64,000 nt of DNA, taken from contig NC_017583.1 of the NCBI RefSeq assembly GCF_000184345.1, positions 2,232,001 through 2,296,000 of the forward strand, read 5' to 3'. How positions within the stretch are numbered: position 1 is the stretch's first letter; each line of letters begins with the position of its first letter. Below the pieces are notes generated by a model. It was not told the DNA's origin. It was given only the letters and a program-made list of their open reading frames with translations, and ran no database searches. Source of the stretch: Spirochaeta thermophila DSM 6578 (GTDB lineage Bacteria; Spirochaetota; Spirochaetia; Winmispirales; Winmispiraceae). Made by a program: the position numbers and the translations under genes. Below, piece by piece: positions 36,668 to 45,336 of this stretch.

Positions 36668-37243
36668 CTATGTCGCGATACGGATTCCTCTGACGAGGAG
36701 GTCGGCGAGATCCTTCAATCGATCCCTGACCCCCGCCCCTACCTCCTCTATGAGGAGCTCGCACCCCCGCAGAAACACGAGGAACGCATCCCGTACGGAG
36801 GAGTCGTGTATCGCAGACCTTCCCCGCTCCTTTAGTTCCCCGAACAACTCTTCGAGCTTCCGGGCCATGAACTCATGGAACGATGTCCTGAGCGCCTGGA
36901 TGGAAGGGTGGCTCCTCAGCGAACGATCCCGCAGGATGAGAAAATAGCTCTTCATCCCTGGTAAAGCCTGAATACAGGCGCGTACGCACTTCTTCAAGCG
37001 GACATCTGCGGGGATCTCTTCCCGCCCTGTGATCCACTCCACTTCTTCCTCCATACGCTCAATCTCACGCCTCACAAGCTCCTCCAGGATGGCGTGCTTG
37101 CTTTTGAAGTAGTAGTAGATCCCGCTCTTCGCTCGACCCAGGTGACGGGCTATGTCGTCCATAGAGGTCTTGCCAAAGCCTTGCTTCTGAAACAAGTCCC
37201 TCGCAGTGTCCAGGATCTGCTCCCTCACTTCCGTCTGCTCCAT
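36668..37243 (-). CDS. TetR-family regulator upstream of the radical SAM gene
   Basis: 191 residues with an N-terminal TetR helix-turn-helix (TSMDDIARHLGRAKSGIYYYFKSKHAIL) and a helical ligand domain. The ATG at 37243 has AAAAGGAG 5 nt upstream; earlier in-frame codons would read through the promoter and operator. Probably controls itself through the palindrome at 37263-37279 and the radical SAM gene through 36578-36594; the two palindromes differ, so one of them may serve another regulator. Confidence 0.88.
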   Translation of the reverse strand: MEQTEVREQILDTARDLFQKQGFGKTSMDDIARHLGRAKSGIYYYFKSKHAILEELVRREIERMEEEVEWITGREEIPADVRLKKCVRACIQALPGMKSYFLILRDRSLRSHPSIQALRTSFHEFMARKLEELFGELKERGRSAIHDSSVRDAFLVFLRGCELLIEEVGAGVRDRLKDLADLLVRGIRIAT

Positions 37244-37262
37244 GGAAACTCCTTTTGAATAA

Positions 37263-37308
37263 TCGAACATTTCATTCGAATAATACAACACCCCCATCAT
37301 TATGTCAA
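37263..37308 (-). promoter_or_regulatory. promoter and operator of the tetR gene
   Basis: TTGACA (37303-37308), 17-nt spacer, TATTAT (37280-37285) on the - strand. Directly downstream, covering the expected transcription start, is TCGAA-N7-TTCGA (37263-37279). Confidence 0.75.
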
Positions 37309-37309
37309 C

Positions 37310-37335
37310 AAAAAAAAGCCCGGCTTACGCCGGGC
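37310..37335 (-). terminator. rho-independent terminator after the split lipoprotein gene
   Basis: GCCCGGC (37318-37324), loop TTAC, GCCGGGC (37329-37335), followed by a run of T on the - strand. It marks the original 3' end of the interrupted gene. Confidence 0.9.
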
Positions 37336-37358
37336 CGTGGGTGCCCGCAGGCGCTCAT

Positions 37359-37526
37359 CTAGTGACTGTCGTAGTAGATGTTGCTCCAATTCACATACCC
37401 CGTAGTCCCATCATCCACGTAGATCCCCTCCCAGTCGCCGTCTGCAGGCGAGGTGGTAGTCCCGTCGCCGTTGGTGTCGCCCTTTCTCGTATCGTCCCGG
37501 TACGAGGTGAAGGCCACCCCGCTTCC
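37359..37526 (-). pseudogene. 3' remnant of the IS-interrupted lipoprotein gene
   Basis: Continues the reading frame of the fragment at 38860-39792 once IS copy 2 and one 8-bp duplication are removed: 923 + 160 bases give exactly 361 codons. It translates to about 55 residues starting GVAFTSYRDDTRKGD and ending YYDSH followed by TAG at 37359-37361. The piece repeats a motif of the N-terminal part (IVFTSIRDD...GDSNGDGD...GDW versus VAFTSYRDD...GDTNGDGT...GDW), which confirms the join. It has no start of its own and is presumably not translated. Confidence 0.9.
37519..37526. repeat. 8-bp target-site duplication of IS copy 2
   Basis: CCGCTTCC at 37519-37526 is repeated exactly at 38870-38877 on the other side of the element. 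Confidence 0.94.
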
Positions 37527-38869
37527 GGCACTGTCAAGGGGGAGTGTTGAAATTGAGCTGGAGTTGATAAGGGGTGCATCTCCCCACCTCTTGTATCACC
37601 TGCATGCCCACCACGTAGAGGCCTACCACCTCATCTGCATGGGCACGGCTCATATACCCAGGATACCTCCGCAGAAAGCTCCTCATGTGACGAAACATGT
37701 TCTCCGCAAGGTTGCTCGTCCTCACCTTCTCCTTCCACTCATAGGGTAACTCCAGATAGGAGAAGAGCCGCTCCTTCCGCCACAGGAGAGCAGCCGTCAT
37801 CCGGGGGGCCTTCGTCGCCCACTTCTTCACGAATGCCTCGAACGCTTCCTCTGCCTCCTCCTTCCCTCCTGCCTCAAAGAGCCTCCAGTACTCAGTCCGA
37901 AAGGCTCGCCTCTCCTCCTGGAGGTGAGCCTTCTTCCCCTTCTGGTCCCCCATATCCTGCAGAAGCTTCTGCTCAAGGGTGCATTGCAGGTGCCAGAGGC
38001 ATACCTGCTTCTTCGCCTCAGGATACACGGTCTCCACCGCCTGCCAGATCCCCTCTGCCTCATCGGCCACCACCAGCTCCACCTCCTCAAGCCCTCGCTC
38101 ATAGAGTTTGGTAAGGAGTCGCTCGTAGCTCGCCCGGTCCTCCTGCTCCGCAACCACCCAGTCGAGGAGCTCATGAGACCCGTCCTCCTTCACTCCCACG
38201 GCACTCAGGATCACCAGCCCCCTCCTCCCTTTTCCCCTCAGCTTTCCCCACACCCCATCCAGCACGAGCGCCTTCACCCCTCTAATGGGCCGCCTCCGCC
38301 ACCGCTCTTTCTCCTCGCGAAGACGCTTTATGAGCCTAAGGAGTGTCTGCGGGTGAGCCTCTCCTATCCCCAGCTCCCGTAACAGAATGGCCCACGTCCG
38401 CGCGCTCATCCCTCTCACATACCCAAGGAGGAGCTGCTCAGCGAGGGCCACGAGCCTCTGCTCGTAGGTCACCAGCTTTACCTCCTTCCCCCCGCCGGTG
38501 CGAATACGGGCACGCGTACCTCCTCGATCGGCCCCCAGGGGGTCTGCACGCTCTTCCACTTTCTGTAGCCGTACCGGTAGTACGGTGCCTTCTCAGCCTC
38601 CCCTCGTGCATATCGTGGTCGTCCCACTGCCTCCTCTCTCAGCGTCTCAAGGAGGTGCTCCAGGTACGTCTTGTAGGTGTGGCGCACCTCCTCCCGGAGT
38701 TGGGCCTCCACTTGCTTCATCAGATCAGAGAGGGTATACTGTGTATCAATCAGTGTGCGTGTGTTACCACGCTTCATGGGGTATCTCCTCCTTCTTTCAG
38801 AGGTTTGGTGGTGGGAGATACCCCTTATCTTTTTTCCCCGCCTTTTTCAACACTCGATGTTACAGTCCC
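37527..38869 (-). mobile_element. IS256-family insertion sequence, copy 2 (1343 bp, inactivated)
   Basis: Nearly identical to copy 1 over its whole length, with the same terminal inverted repeats. The differences I can see are one G to A change and one missing G near 38509, and one T to C change near 38823. It is inserted in a lipoprotein gene with a perfect 8-bp duplication. The near-identity points to recent movement. Confidence 0.95.
37534..38777 (-). pseudogene. frameshifted IS256-family transposase
   Basis: Same gene as the copy 1 transposase, but a one-base deletion at about 38506-38511 shifts the frame after codon ~90. The N-terminal piece (38478-38777) stops after 99 residues; the remaining ~320 residues, including the whole DDE triad, lie in another frame with no proper start. 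Copy 1 is intact at the same place, so this is mutation rather than programmed frameshifting. Confidence 0.93.
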
Positions 38870-39792
38870 CCGCTTCCGTCGTGGTTCACGAGCTGATCCT
38901 CGCTGGTCTCGAGGTAGATCTCCGTGCCAGCACCCCACAGCTTCAGCACCACGTCGTTCCCGAGCGTGAGGGTGTAGCCTGCCGATACCGTGAGCGTCCA
39001 CTCGAGGACATAGGCCACCTCGGTCTCCTCCCAGGTGATGCTCGGCCCATCCGCTCCGATGGCGAGGGAGTAGGAGTCCACGAAGATCCCGTTGTAGTCG
39101 TTGGTCACCGCGGGATTGTCGGGATCGTGGAAGGTGTTCGAGTCGTCCAGGCTGTAGCGCACCCCCACCCGCAGGGGCTTCTCGTTGTCGTAGAACACGT
39201 TGTTGGTAATGACGGTCTGCGAGAGGGCCACCGCGGCATCGAAGGCTCCGGAGCCCTGTCCCTCGTTGTGGGCGAAGGTGCAGTGATCCACGGTCACATA
39301 GGAACCGTAGACCTCCAGTGTGCTGTCGTACGACCCTCCCCCTCCGTACAGGAACTCGCAGTACACGAACCTGCTCCCGCTCGCCTCGATGTAGACCTGG
39401 TCCCAGTCGCCACGCGCGGGCTGGGTGAGGTCCCCGTCGCCGTTGGAATCCCCGCCGTGGGCGTCGTCCCGTATCGAGGTGAAGACGATGGGTGCATCCG
39501 CGGTGCCCTCTGCGATGACCGCCGCCTGATCACTCACCCACAGGTACGCATCCGGGTAGAACTTCACCACCACCCCCGGCTCGATCACGAGCCGTCCGTC
39601 ACCTATCACGTTTACCGAGTTCTCGACCACGTAGACCTTGCCGGATTCCCAGGTCACGTTTCCGTCGATGTCACCATCGGCGACGATGAGGTATTCCTCG
39701 CTCCCTCCCCCGTCCTCACCCGTTCCTGTGAGATCACACCCTGCGAGCACCAGAACGATGATGCCCACCATACCCATGATCACTCGTTTCAT
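38860..39792 (-). pseudogene. 5' part of IS-interrupted secreted lipoprotein, beta-helix-like
   Basis: Begins MKRVIMGMVGIIVLVLAGC, a lipoprotein signal with lipobox LAGC. About 290 residues follow, rich in Gly, Asp, Val and Tyr with short repeated strands (GRLVIEPGVVVKFYPDAYLWV, FVYCEFLYGGGGSYDSTLEVYGSYVTVDHCTF, TVITNNVFYDN), as in right-handed parallel beta-helix or autotransporter-like surface proteins. IS copy 2 cuts the gene; translation now stops in the IS terminal repeat after 310 residues. The intact ancestor would have 360 residues. Because only the end is lost, the truncated protein might still be exported. Confidence 0.88.
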
Positions 39793-39918
39793 GGTATCCC
39801 CCTTCCAGATGGGATTACTATGGCATACTATCAACATAGCGCAGTGGACAGCAGAATTCCTGAACACATCCATGAAATTCCTCACGAGGTTGTGTGAACT
39901 CAGGCCGCTCTCTCCCGA

Positions 39919-39947
39919 TTGAAGCGGAGGCGCTCATCCTCTATGCT
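39919..39947 (+). promoter_or_regulatory. predicted promoter of proA-proB
   Basis: TTGAAG (39919-39924), 17-nt spacer, TATGCT (39942-39947), about 40 bases before the proA ATG. Confidence 0.6.
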
Positions 39948-39985
39948 TATACCCGATACTGGTGCGAAATCTCCAAGGAGGGATC

Positions 39986-41296
39986 ATGTCGGTACTCGAG
40001 CAGGCACGTGAGGCGAGAAAGGCGGCACAACGGCTCCAGGCAGTCTCGACCGGGCTCAAGAACCGGGCGCTCTCGGCCATTCGGGAGGCCCTCATCTCCC
40101 ATACAAAGGAGATCGTGGAGGCGAACCAGGAGGATCTCGCACGGGCCGAAGAGACAGGGCTCCCCATGCCGCTCAAGAAACGGCTCGCCTTCACCGAGGA
40201 GAAGATCGCCGAGGTGTGCAAGGGCATAGAGACCCTCATCTCGCTCGAAGACCCCGTGGGCAAGACCCTCTCGGCCACCGAGCTCGACGAGGGGCTCGAG
40301 CTCTACAAGGTCTCCTGCCCCATCGGGGTGATCGGCGTGATCTTCGAGTCCAGGCCCGATGCCCTGGTGCAGATCTCCACCCTCTGTCTTAAGAGCGGGA
40401 ATGCGGCCCTCCTCAAGGGGGGGAGCGAAGCCGAACGCACCAACACAATGCTCGCCCGCATCATAGAAGAGGCCTCCCTTTCCGCAGGCATCCCCGAGGG
40501 ATGGATCCAGCTCCTCCATACCCGCGAGGATGTGAAGGCCATGCTCGAGCTCGACGAGTACATCGACCTCATCATCCCCCGCGGTTCCAACCAGTTCGTG
40601 CGGTACATCATGGACAACACCCGCATCCCGGTCCTGGGGCATGCCGACGGGATCTGCCATGCCTACATCCACCAGGATGCCGACATCGACATGGCGGTGC
40701 GTGTGGTGGTGGATGCGAAGACCCAGTACGTGGCCGTGTGCAATGCACTGGAGACCCTGCTCGTGCACGCAGAGATCGCACACCGGGTACTTCCCCCTCT
40801 CGCAAAGGCGCTCCAAGAAAAGGGAGTGGAACTGCGGGGCTGCGATCGTACCAGAAAGATCATCGCGTGCCACCCCGCCACCGAGGCCGACTGGGGCACC
40901 GAATACCTCGATTACATCCTCTCCATCAAGATGGTCGACAGTCTGGAGGAGGCGGTGGACCACATCAACACGTATGGATCGGGCCACACCGACACCGTCC
41001 TCACTTCGTCACCCGATACCGCCCGCACCTTCCTCTCCCTCGTGGATTCGGCAGACGTGTTATGGAACTGCAGCACCCGCTTCTCCGACGGGTACCGCTA
41101 CGGACTCGGGGCCGAAGTGGGTATCAGCACCAACAAGATCCACGCCCGGGGCCCGGTGGGGCTCGAAGGCTTGGTGATCTACAAGTACCTCCTCCTGGGC
41201 AACGGTCACGTGGTGGCCGACTATACCGGCCCTTCCGCCCGCCCCTTCACACACAGGAAGCTTTCCAAACCCTATCCTTTCTCTCAAGGTGAATGA
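39986..41296 (+). CDS. proA: gamma-glutamyl phosphate reductase
   Basis: 436 residues, the aldehyde-dehydrogenase-like ProA of proline synthesis: reduces gamma-glutamyl phosphate with NADPH to glutamate semialdehyde. Conserved blocks include PIGVIGVIFESRPDALVQI, LKGGSEAERTN, IIPRGSNQFVRYIM and the GSGHTDTVLT region. GGAGG stands about 5 nt before the ATG. Its stop overlaps the next gene. The order proA then proB is the reverse of the common proBA. Confidence 0.95.
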   Translation: MSVLEQAREARKAAQRLQAVSTGLKNRALSAIREALISHTKEIVEANQEDLARAEETGLPMPLKKRLAFTEEKIAEVCKGIETLISLEDPVGKTLSATELDEGLELYKVSCPIGVIGVIFESRPDALVQISTLCLKSGNAALLKGGSEAERTNTMLARIIEEASLSAGIPEGWIQLLHTREDVKAMLELDEYIDLIIPRGSNQFVRYIMDNTRIPVLGHADGICHAYIHQDADIDMAVRVVVDAKTQYVAVCNALETLLVHAEIAHRVLPPLAKALQEKGVELRGCDRTRKIIACHPATEADWGTEYLDYILSIKMVDSLEEAVDHINTYGSGHTDTVLTSSPDTARTFLSLVDSADVLWNCSTRFSDGYRYGLGAEVGISTNKIHARGPVGLEGLVIYKYLLLGNGHVVADYTGPSARPFTHRKLSKPYPFSQGE

Positions 41297-42405
41297 ACAT
41301 GCGCGACTTTTCGGCGGTAAGGCGCATCGTGGTGAAAATAGGCACCAACTGCCTCACCGGGCCCGACGGCATCGACGAGGCCTTCATCCACGAGATCGCC
41401 TCCCAGATCGCCCGGCTCAAGGAGTACGGCTACAGTCCGCTCATCGTCACCTCGGGTGCCATCGGTATGGGGGCGCGGGAGCTCGGCATCACCGGTAAGG
41501 TGAAGAAGATACGTCTCAGACAGGCCCTCGCCGCCATCGGCCAGCCGGTGCTCATGTACACCTATCGGGAAGCTTTCCTCGCCCACCGTATTCCCGTGGC
41601 CCAGGTGCTCCTCACCCGGGAGGTCTTCGACAACCGAAAGACCTACCTCAACCTCAGACAGGCGGTGGAAACCCTCCTCGAGCTTGGCGCCATCCCCATC
41701 TTCAACGAGAACGACTCGGTCTCCACGGCCGAGATAGGCACGGCCTTCGGGGACAACGACACCCTGAGCGCCCACATCGCGAGCAAGATCGACGCCCAGC
41801 TTCTCGTCATCCTCACCGACATCGACGGCCTCTACACCGCCGATCCGAGGGAAGACCCCTCGGCGACCCTCATCCCCCAGGTGGAGGAGATCACTCCCCG
41901 GATCCTCGCCCTCGCAGGGGATGCAGGCACCACCCATGCCACCGGTGGAATGCGCACCAAGCTCAGGGCCGCCCAGATCGCCGGCGAAGCGGGGTGCATG
42001 GTGGTCATCGCACACGGGAGGAAGGAGCGGATCCTCGAGCGTATCCTCGCAGGCGAGGAGGAGGGCACCCTCTTCCTCCCTCAGGCGAGGAGGAGTCAGC
42101 GGGAACGGTGGATCCTCCAGGCCAGGCCCAAAGGCAACATCGTGGTGGACGAGGGGGCCTACCGCGCCCTCCTCTCCCGCAAAAGCCTCCTCCCCTCCGG
42201 CATACGGGAGGTGGAGGGACACTTCGATGCCGGCGAAGTGGTCACGGTGAACCGCACCATCAAAGCCATCGCGGCCTTAAGCAGCGAGGAAATCCTTCTC
42301 GTGAGAGGCAGGCACTCCTCGCAGGTGAAGGAGATCCTCGGACATGAGAGCCCGGACGTGGTGATCAGGGCCGATGACGTGGTGATTCCGTCAAAAAATG
42401 AATAA
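41293..42405 (+). CDS. proB: glutamate 5-kinase with PUA domain
   Basis: 370 residues. An amino-acid kinase domain (RRIVVKIGTNCLTG, VTSGAIGMGARELG, NENDSVSTAEIGTAFGDNDTLSAHIA) is followed by a C-terminal PUA domain (~275-370). Phosphorylates glutamate in the first step of proline synthesis and normally feels proline feedback. The ATG at 41293 overlaps the proA stop; the ATG at 41299 is better placed relative to AAGG and may be the true start. Confidence 0.95.
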   Translation: MNMRDFSAVRRIVVKIGTNCLTGPDGIDEAFIHEIASQIARLKEYGYSPLIVTSGAIGMGARELGITGKVKKIRLRQALAAIGQPVLMYTYREAFLAHRIPVAQVLLTREVFDNRKTYLNLRQAVETLLELGAIPIFNENDSVSTAEIGTAFGDNDTLSAHIASKIDAQLLVILTDIDGLYTADPREDPSATLIPQVEEITPRILALAGDAGTTHATGGMRTKLRAAQIAGEAGCMVVIAHGRKERILERILAGEEEGTLFLPQARRSQRERWILQARPKGNIVVDEGAYRALLSRKSLLPSGIREVEGHFDAGEVVTVNRTIKAIAALSSEEILLVRGRHSSQVKEILGHESPDVVIRADDVVIPSKNE

Positions 42406-42410
42406 CACTC

Positions 42411-42439
42411 TTGCACTTTTCTCTAAGGAAATATATAAT
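42411..42439 (+). promoter_or_regulatory. promoter of the PplA-like lipoprotein gene
   Basis: TTGCAC (42411-42416), 17-nt spacer, TATAAT (42434-42439). A strong sigma70-type match just after the proB stop, followed by GAGGAGG before the ATG at 42469. Confidence 0.82.
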
Positions 42440-42468
42440 AAATTATCATAATATCACGAGGAGGCTAT

Positions 42469-43320
42469 ATGCGAAAGGCCATTATCTCCATGCTCGTCAT
42501 ACTCATGGGCGTGTTCCTCATCCTCTCCGGTTGCGCAAAGAAGGAAGAAGCCGCAGCCAGTACATGGAAGGACGGGGTGTACTTCGCCCAGCTTCCCGAC
42601 TTCGACCCCGAGACCGGCTGGAAGGACGTGGTGATCCTCGAGGTGAAGGACGGGAAGATCGCCTCCGTGGTCTGGAACGCCGTGCATCGAGACGCGGGTC
42701 CCGACAAGATCACACGCTCCATGAACGGACAGTATCCCATGGTGGAGCGTGGCGGTGCCAAGGTTCCCTGGCACGAGCAGGCACAGAAGGCGGTGGCGTA
42801 TCTCCTCGAGACCCAGGATCCCACCAAGATCACCTACAAGGACGATGAGGGCCACACCGACGCCATCTCGGGTGTCTCCATCCACGTGAAGGAGCTCTTC
42901 GAGCTCGCGAAGGAGGCCCTGGAGCGCGGCCCCGTCGGCTACGGCCCCTACAAGGACGGCACCTATCATGCCGAACAGGCCGACTTCAGCCCCCAGGGAT
43001 GGAAGGAGTTCGTGGACATCACGGTGCTGGGCGGAAGGATCGTGGCCGTGCGATGGGATGCGCTCCACAAGGACGGCGGCGATCCCAAGGACACTCGCTC
43101 CCGCAACGGCGAGTACGGCATGTATGAGAACGGTGGGGCACAGGCCCCCTGGTGGCAGCAGGCCGAGGCGGTGGAGAAGTACCTCATGCAGACCCAGGAT
43201 CCCACCAAGATCACCTACAAGGACGACGAGGGCCACACCGATGCCATCTCGGGGGTCTCGATACACGTGAACTCCTTCTTCCAGCTCGCCCAGGAGGCGC
43301 TCAAGGACGCCCGAAGGTAG
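42469..43320 (+). CDS. FMN-binding-domain lipoprotein, tandem repeat (PplA-like)
   Basis: 283 residues. Signal peptide with lipobox LSGC (Cys22), then two homologous FMN-binding-type domains (~32-150 and ~160-280). Each ends in TDAISGVS (Asp131-Ser137; Asp258-Ser264), matching the D-x-x-S/T-G-x-S/T flavinylation signal that ApbE enzymes modify, with Ser where Thr is usual. The DNA of the two motif regions is almost identical over more than 40 bases, so the duplication is recent or kept alike. In Listeria, PplA is a two-domain flavinylated lipoprotein that passes electrons outward; the neighbours here fit that role. No apbE-type gene is in the window. Confidence 0.82.
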   Translation: MRKAIISMLVILMGVFLILSGCAKKEEAAASTWKDGVYFAQLPDFDPETGWKDVVILEVKDGKIASVVWNAVHRDAGPDKITRSMNGQYPMVERGGAKVPWHEQAQKAVAYLLETQDPTKITYKDDEGHTDAISGVSIHVKELFELAKEALERGPVGYGPYKDGTYHAEQADFSPQGWKEFVDITVLGGRIVAVRWDALHKDGGDPKDTRSRNGEYGMYENGGAQAPWWQQAEAVEKYLMQTQDPTKITYKDDEGHTDAISGVSIHVNSFFQLAQEALKDARR

Positions 43321-43337
43321 ACCCTTCGCCACACTAC

Positions 43338-43368
43338 AAGGCCTCCCCAGACAGGGAGGCCTTTTCTT
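43338..43368 (+). terminator. rho-independent terminator after the PplA-like gene
   Basis: AAGGCCTCCC (43338-43347), 6-nt loop, GGGAGGCCTT (43354-43363), then TTCTTC. The downstream prenyltransferase is therefore at least partly separate in transcription. Confidence 0.88.
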
Positions 43369-43410
43369 CATACCCTTCTTCCTGCTATCGTTCGCACCAA
43401 GGAGGATCGC

Positions 43411-44346
43411 GTGATCACACCCTATCAGTTCGCCCGCATCGTGGAAATCCGTACGAAGCTGGTAAGTGTCTCCTCGTTCGCCATAGGTACGCTCTACGCC
43501 ATCGCCATGGTGGGGGAATGGGAGCCCGTACGCCTCCTGGTCATGTTCCTCGCCGTGTTCGCGGTGGATATGGGCACCACGGCCTTCAACACCTTCTTCG
43601 ACTACTGGAAGGGCGTCGATCGGAAAGAACTCAACCGGGAAGAGGACAAGGTGCTCGTCCATCAGAACGTACCGCCCGGATATGCCCTCATCATAGCCGT
43701 GGGTCTTTTCCTCATCGCCGGGATTTTGGGTCTCGTCCTCGCGTTTCTCGTGGGCAAGGCATTTGGATTCACCTCTGCCCTCGGGCTTCTCGGTACAGGA
43801 GCCCTCTGCATGGCGGTGGGTTTCTTCTATAACGGGGGGCCGAGGCCCCTCTCCTTCACCCCCTTCGGGGAGCTCTTCGCAGGCGGGTTCCTGGGAGGCG
43901 TGCTGGTGCTCCTTTCCATCTTCGTGCAGACAGGCCGCATCACCCCCCAGGCACTCCTCCTCGCCGTCCCCTCCACCCTCCTCGTGGCCTCCATCCTCAC
44001 CGTGAACAACACCTGCGACATGGAAGGAGACCGCGTGGCAGGGCGCCTCACCCTCTCGATCCTGCTGGGCCACCACGCCAGCCGCATCCTCGTCTACGCG
44101 CAGGGCATCCTGGGCTACCTCATCCTCGCGCTCTGCGGCCTCCTCGACATCCTCCCCCGCCTCACCCTCCCCACCGCCGCCCTCGGCCTCACCCACGCCC
44201 TTCTCACCTACCGCCGCATGCACCGGCGGGGCTACGCGCACGCCACCAAGGGCCCCTCCATGCAGGACATCCTCTCGATCTTTCTCGTCTTCACCCTCGC
44301 CGCCGTCGTCCCCCTCGCCCTCCGTCTCTTCCTCCCCGTCCCCTGA
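43411..44346 (+). CDS. UbiA-family prenyltransferase (DmkA/MenA-like)
   Basis: 311 residues, about 9 membrane helices. The two Asp-rich motifs of UbiA proteins are present: NTFFDYWKGVDRKELNREED and NNTCDMEGDRVAGR. Attaches a polyprenyl chain to an aromatic acceptor, most likely 1,4-dihydroxy-2-naphthoate to give demethylmenaquinone. AAGGAGG lies 5 nt before the GTG start. It is convergent with, and 6 bases from, the polyprenyl synthase that could supply its co-substrate. Confidence 0.87.
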   Translation: MITPYQFARIVEIRTKLVSVSSFAIGTLYAIAMVGEWEPVRLLVMFLAVFAVDMGTTAFNTFFDYWKGVDRKELNREEDKVLVHQNVPPGYALIIAVGLFLIAGILGLVLAFLVGKAFGFTSALGLLGTGALCMAVGFFYNGGPRPLSFTPFGELFAGGFLGGVLVLLSIFVQTGRITPQALLLAVPSTLLVASILTVNNTCDMEGDRVAGRLTLSILLGHHASRILVYAQGILGYLILALCGLLDILPRLTLPTAALGLTHALLTYRRMHRRGYAHATKGPSMQDILSIFLVFTLAAVVPLALRLFLPVP

Positions 44347-44352
44347 CACCCC

Positions 44353-45336
44353 CTACACCCTTCGCACCACCAGCTCCGCCAGCACCCCCTCCAGCACCTC
44401 CCGCCACCTCCCCTCCGGCAGTCCCGCCGCCTCCCGCATGGCCCGGTCGGTGAATCCCTGTGCCATCCCCCTCGCCTCCTGCACCGCCCCCGAGTCCACG
44501 AGCAGTCTCCGCACCTTTCCCGCCCACACGCGGCCGGCCATCCCTCCCGCACACGCCCGTCTCATCCAGACCCCCAGGCGGTCCCCCTCCTTCCGCGCGA
44601 GCATCACCGCCGGCGCCCCCACCACCCCCTGCTCCACATCCCGCCCCACCGGCTTCCCCAACCCCCTTCCCGCCACGTCGAGCACATCGTCGATCACCTG
44701 GAACGCCATCCCCACGTTGTAGCCGATACGCCTGAGCCGACGCACCACCTCCTCCTCCGCCCCGGCCTCCGACGCCCCCAGGTGGAACGCCACCACGAAC
44801 AGGAGCCCCGTCTTCCTCAGGATACGCCGCAGATACCGCCGCAGGCTGAAGGACTCCCTCCCCAACGCCCGACGCACCTCCACCTCCTCTATCTCGCCGT
44901 CGAGGATGTGCCGTACCCCGCGGGAGAGGAACACCGCGTGCTCCCTGCTCGCGTACTCGGCCACCAGTTCGAGGGCCTTCGCGAACAACAGATCCCCCAT
45001 GAGCACCGCCTCCTTCACCCCGTACGCCCGATGCAAGGCCGCCCCACCCCGTCTCGTCGCCGCATCGTCCACGATATCGTCGTGGACCAGCGTCGCCATG
45101 TGGAGCATCTCGAGGGCCGCGGCGAGCCGCACCACCCTCTCGGGGATCTCACCCTCGCCCACGCCGAACCGCGCCGAGAGGACCATACATCCCGGCCGCA
45201 GGAGCTTCGCATCCCGCGAGGCGAGGTCCACGAGCGCAGAAGAAAGCTCCCCCGAAGGGGAGCCGAGCTCCTCACGGATGAGATCCCTCACCCGCACCAC
45301 GTCGGGCGCTATGGAAGGAAACTTCTCCCAGAACAT
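44353..45336 (-). CDS. polyprenyl diphosphate synthase (DmkB/IspB-like)
   Basis: 327 residues. First Asp-rich motif HDDIVDD near residue 85, second IDDVLDV near 210, as in trans long-chain prenyl synthases. Makes the isoprenoid side chain of quinones by adding isopentenyl diphosphate. The ATG at 45336 shares one base with the stop of ndh2 (TGATG), so the two are translationally coupled; a longer frame into ndh2 is not needed. Strongly G-biased coding strand. Confidence 0.88.
   Translation of the reverse strand: MFWEKFPSIAPDVVRVRDLIREELGSPSGELSSALVDLASRDAKLLRPGCMVLSARFGVGEGEIPERVVRLAAALEMLHMATLVHDDIVDDAATRRGGAALHRAYGVKEAVLMGDLLFAKALELVAEYASREHAVFLSRGVRHILDGEIEEVEVRRALGRESFSLRRYLRRILRKTGLLFVVAFHLGASEAGAEEEVVRRLRRIGYNVGMAFQVIDDVLDVAGRGLGKPVGRDVEQGVVGAPAVMLARKEGDRLGVWMRRACAGGMAGRVWAGKVRRLLVDSGAVQEARGMAQGFTDRAMREAAGLPEGRWREVLEGVLAELVVRRV

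Noticed and set aside
37534-38777. Programmed -1/+1 frameshifting in the IS transposase
   Set aside because: Copy 1 encodes the same protein in one uninterrupted frame, and copy 2 differs by a simple one-base deletion outside any slippery heptamer.
43192-43275. Repeat DNA in the PplA-like gene as a CRISPR or mobile repeat
   Set aside because: There are only two units, both in frame within homologous protein domains, so it is an internal gene duplication.
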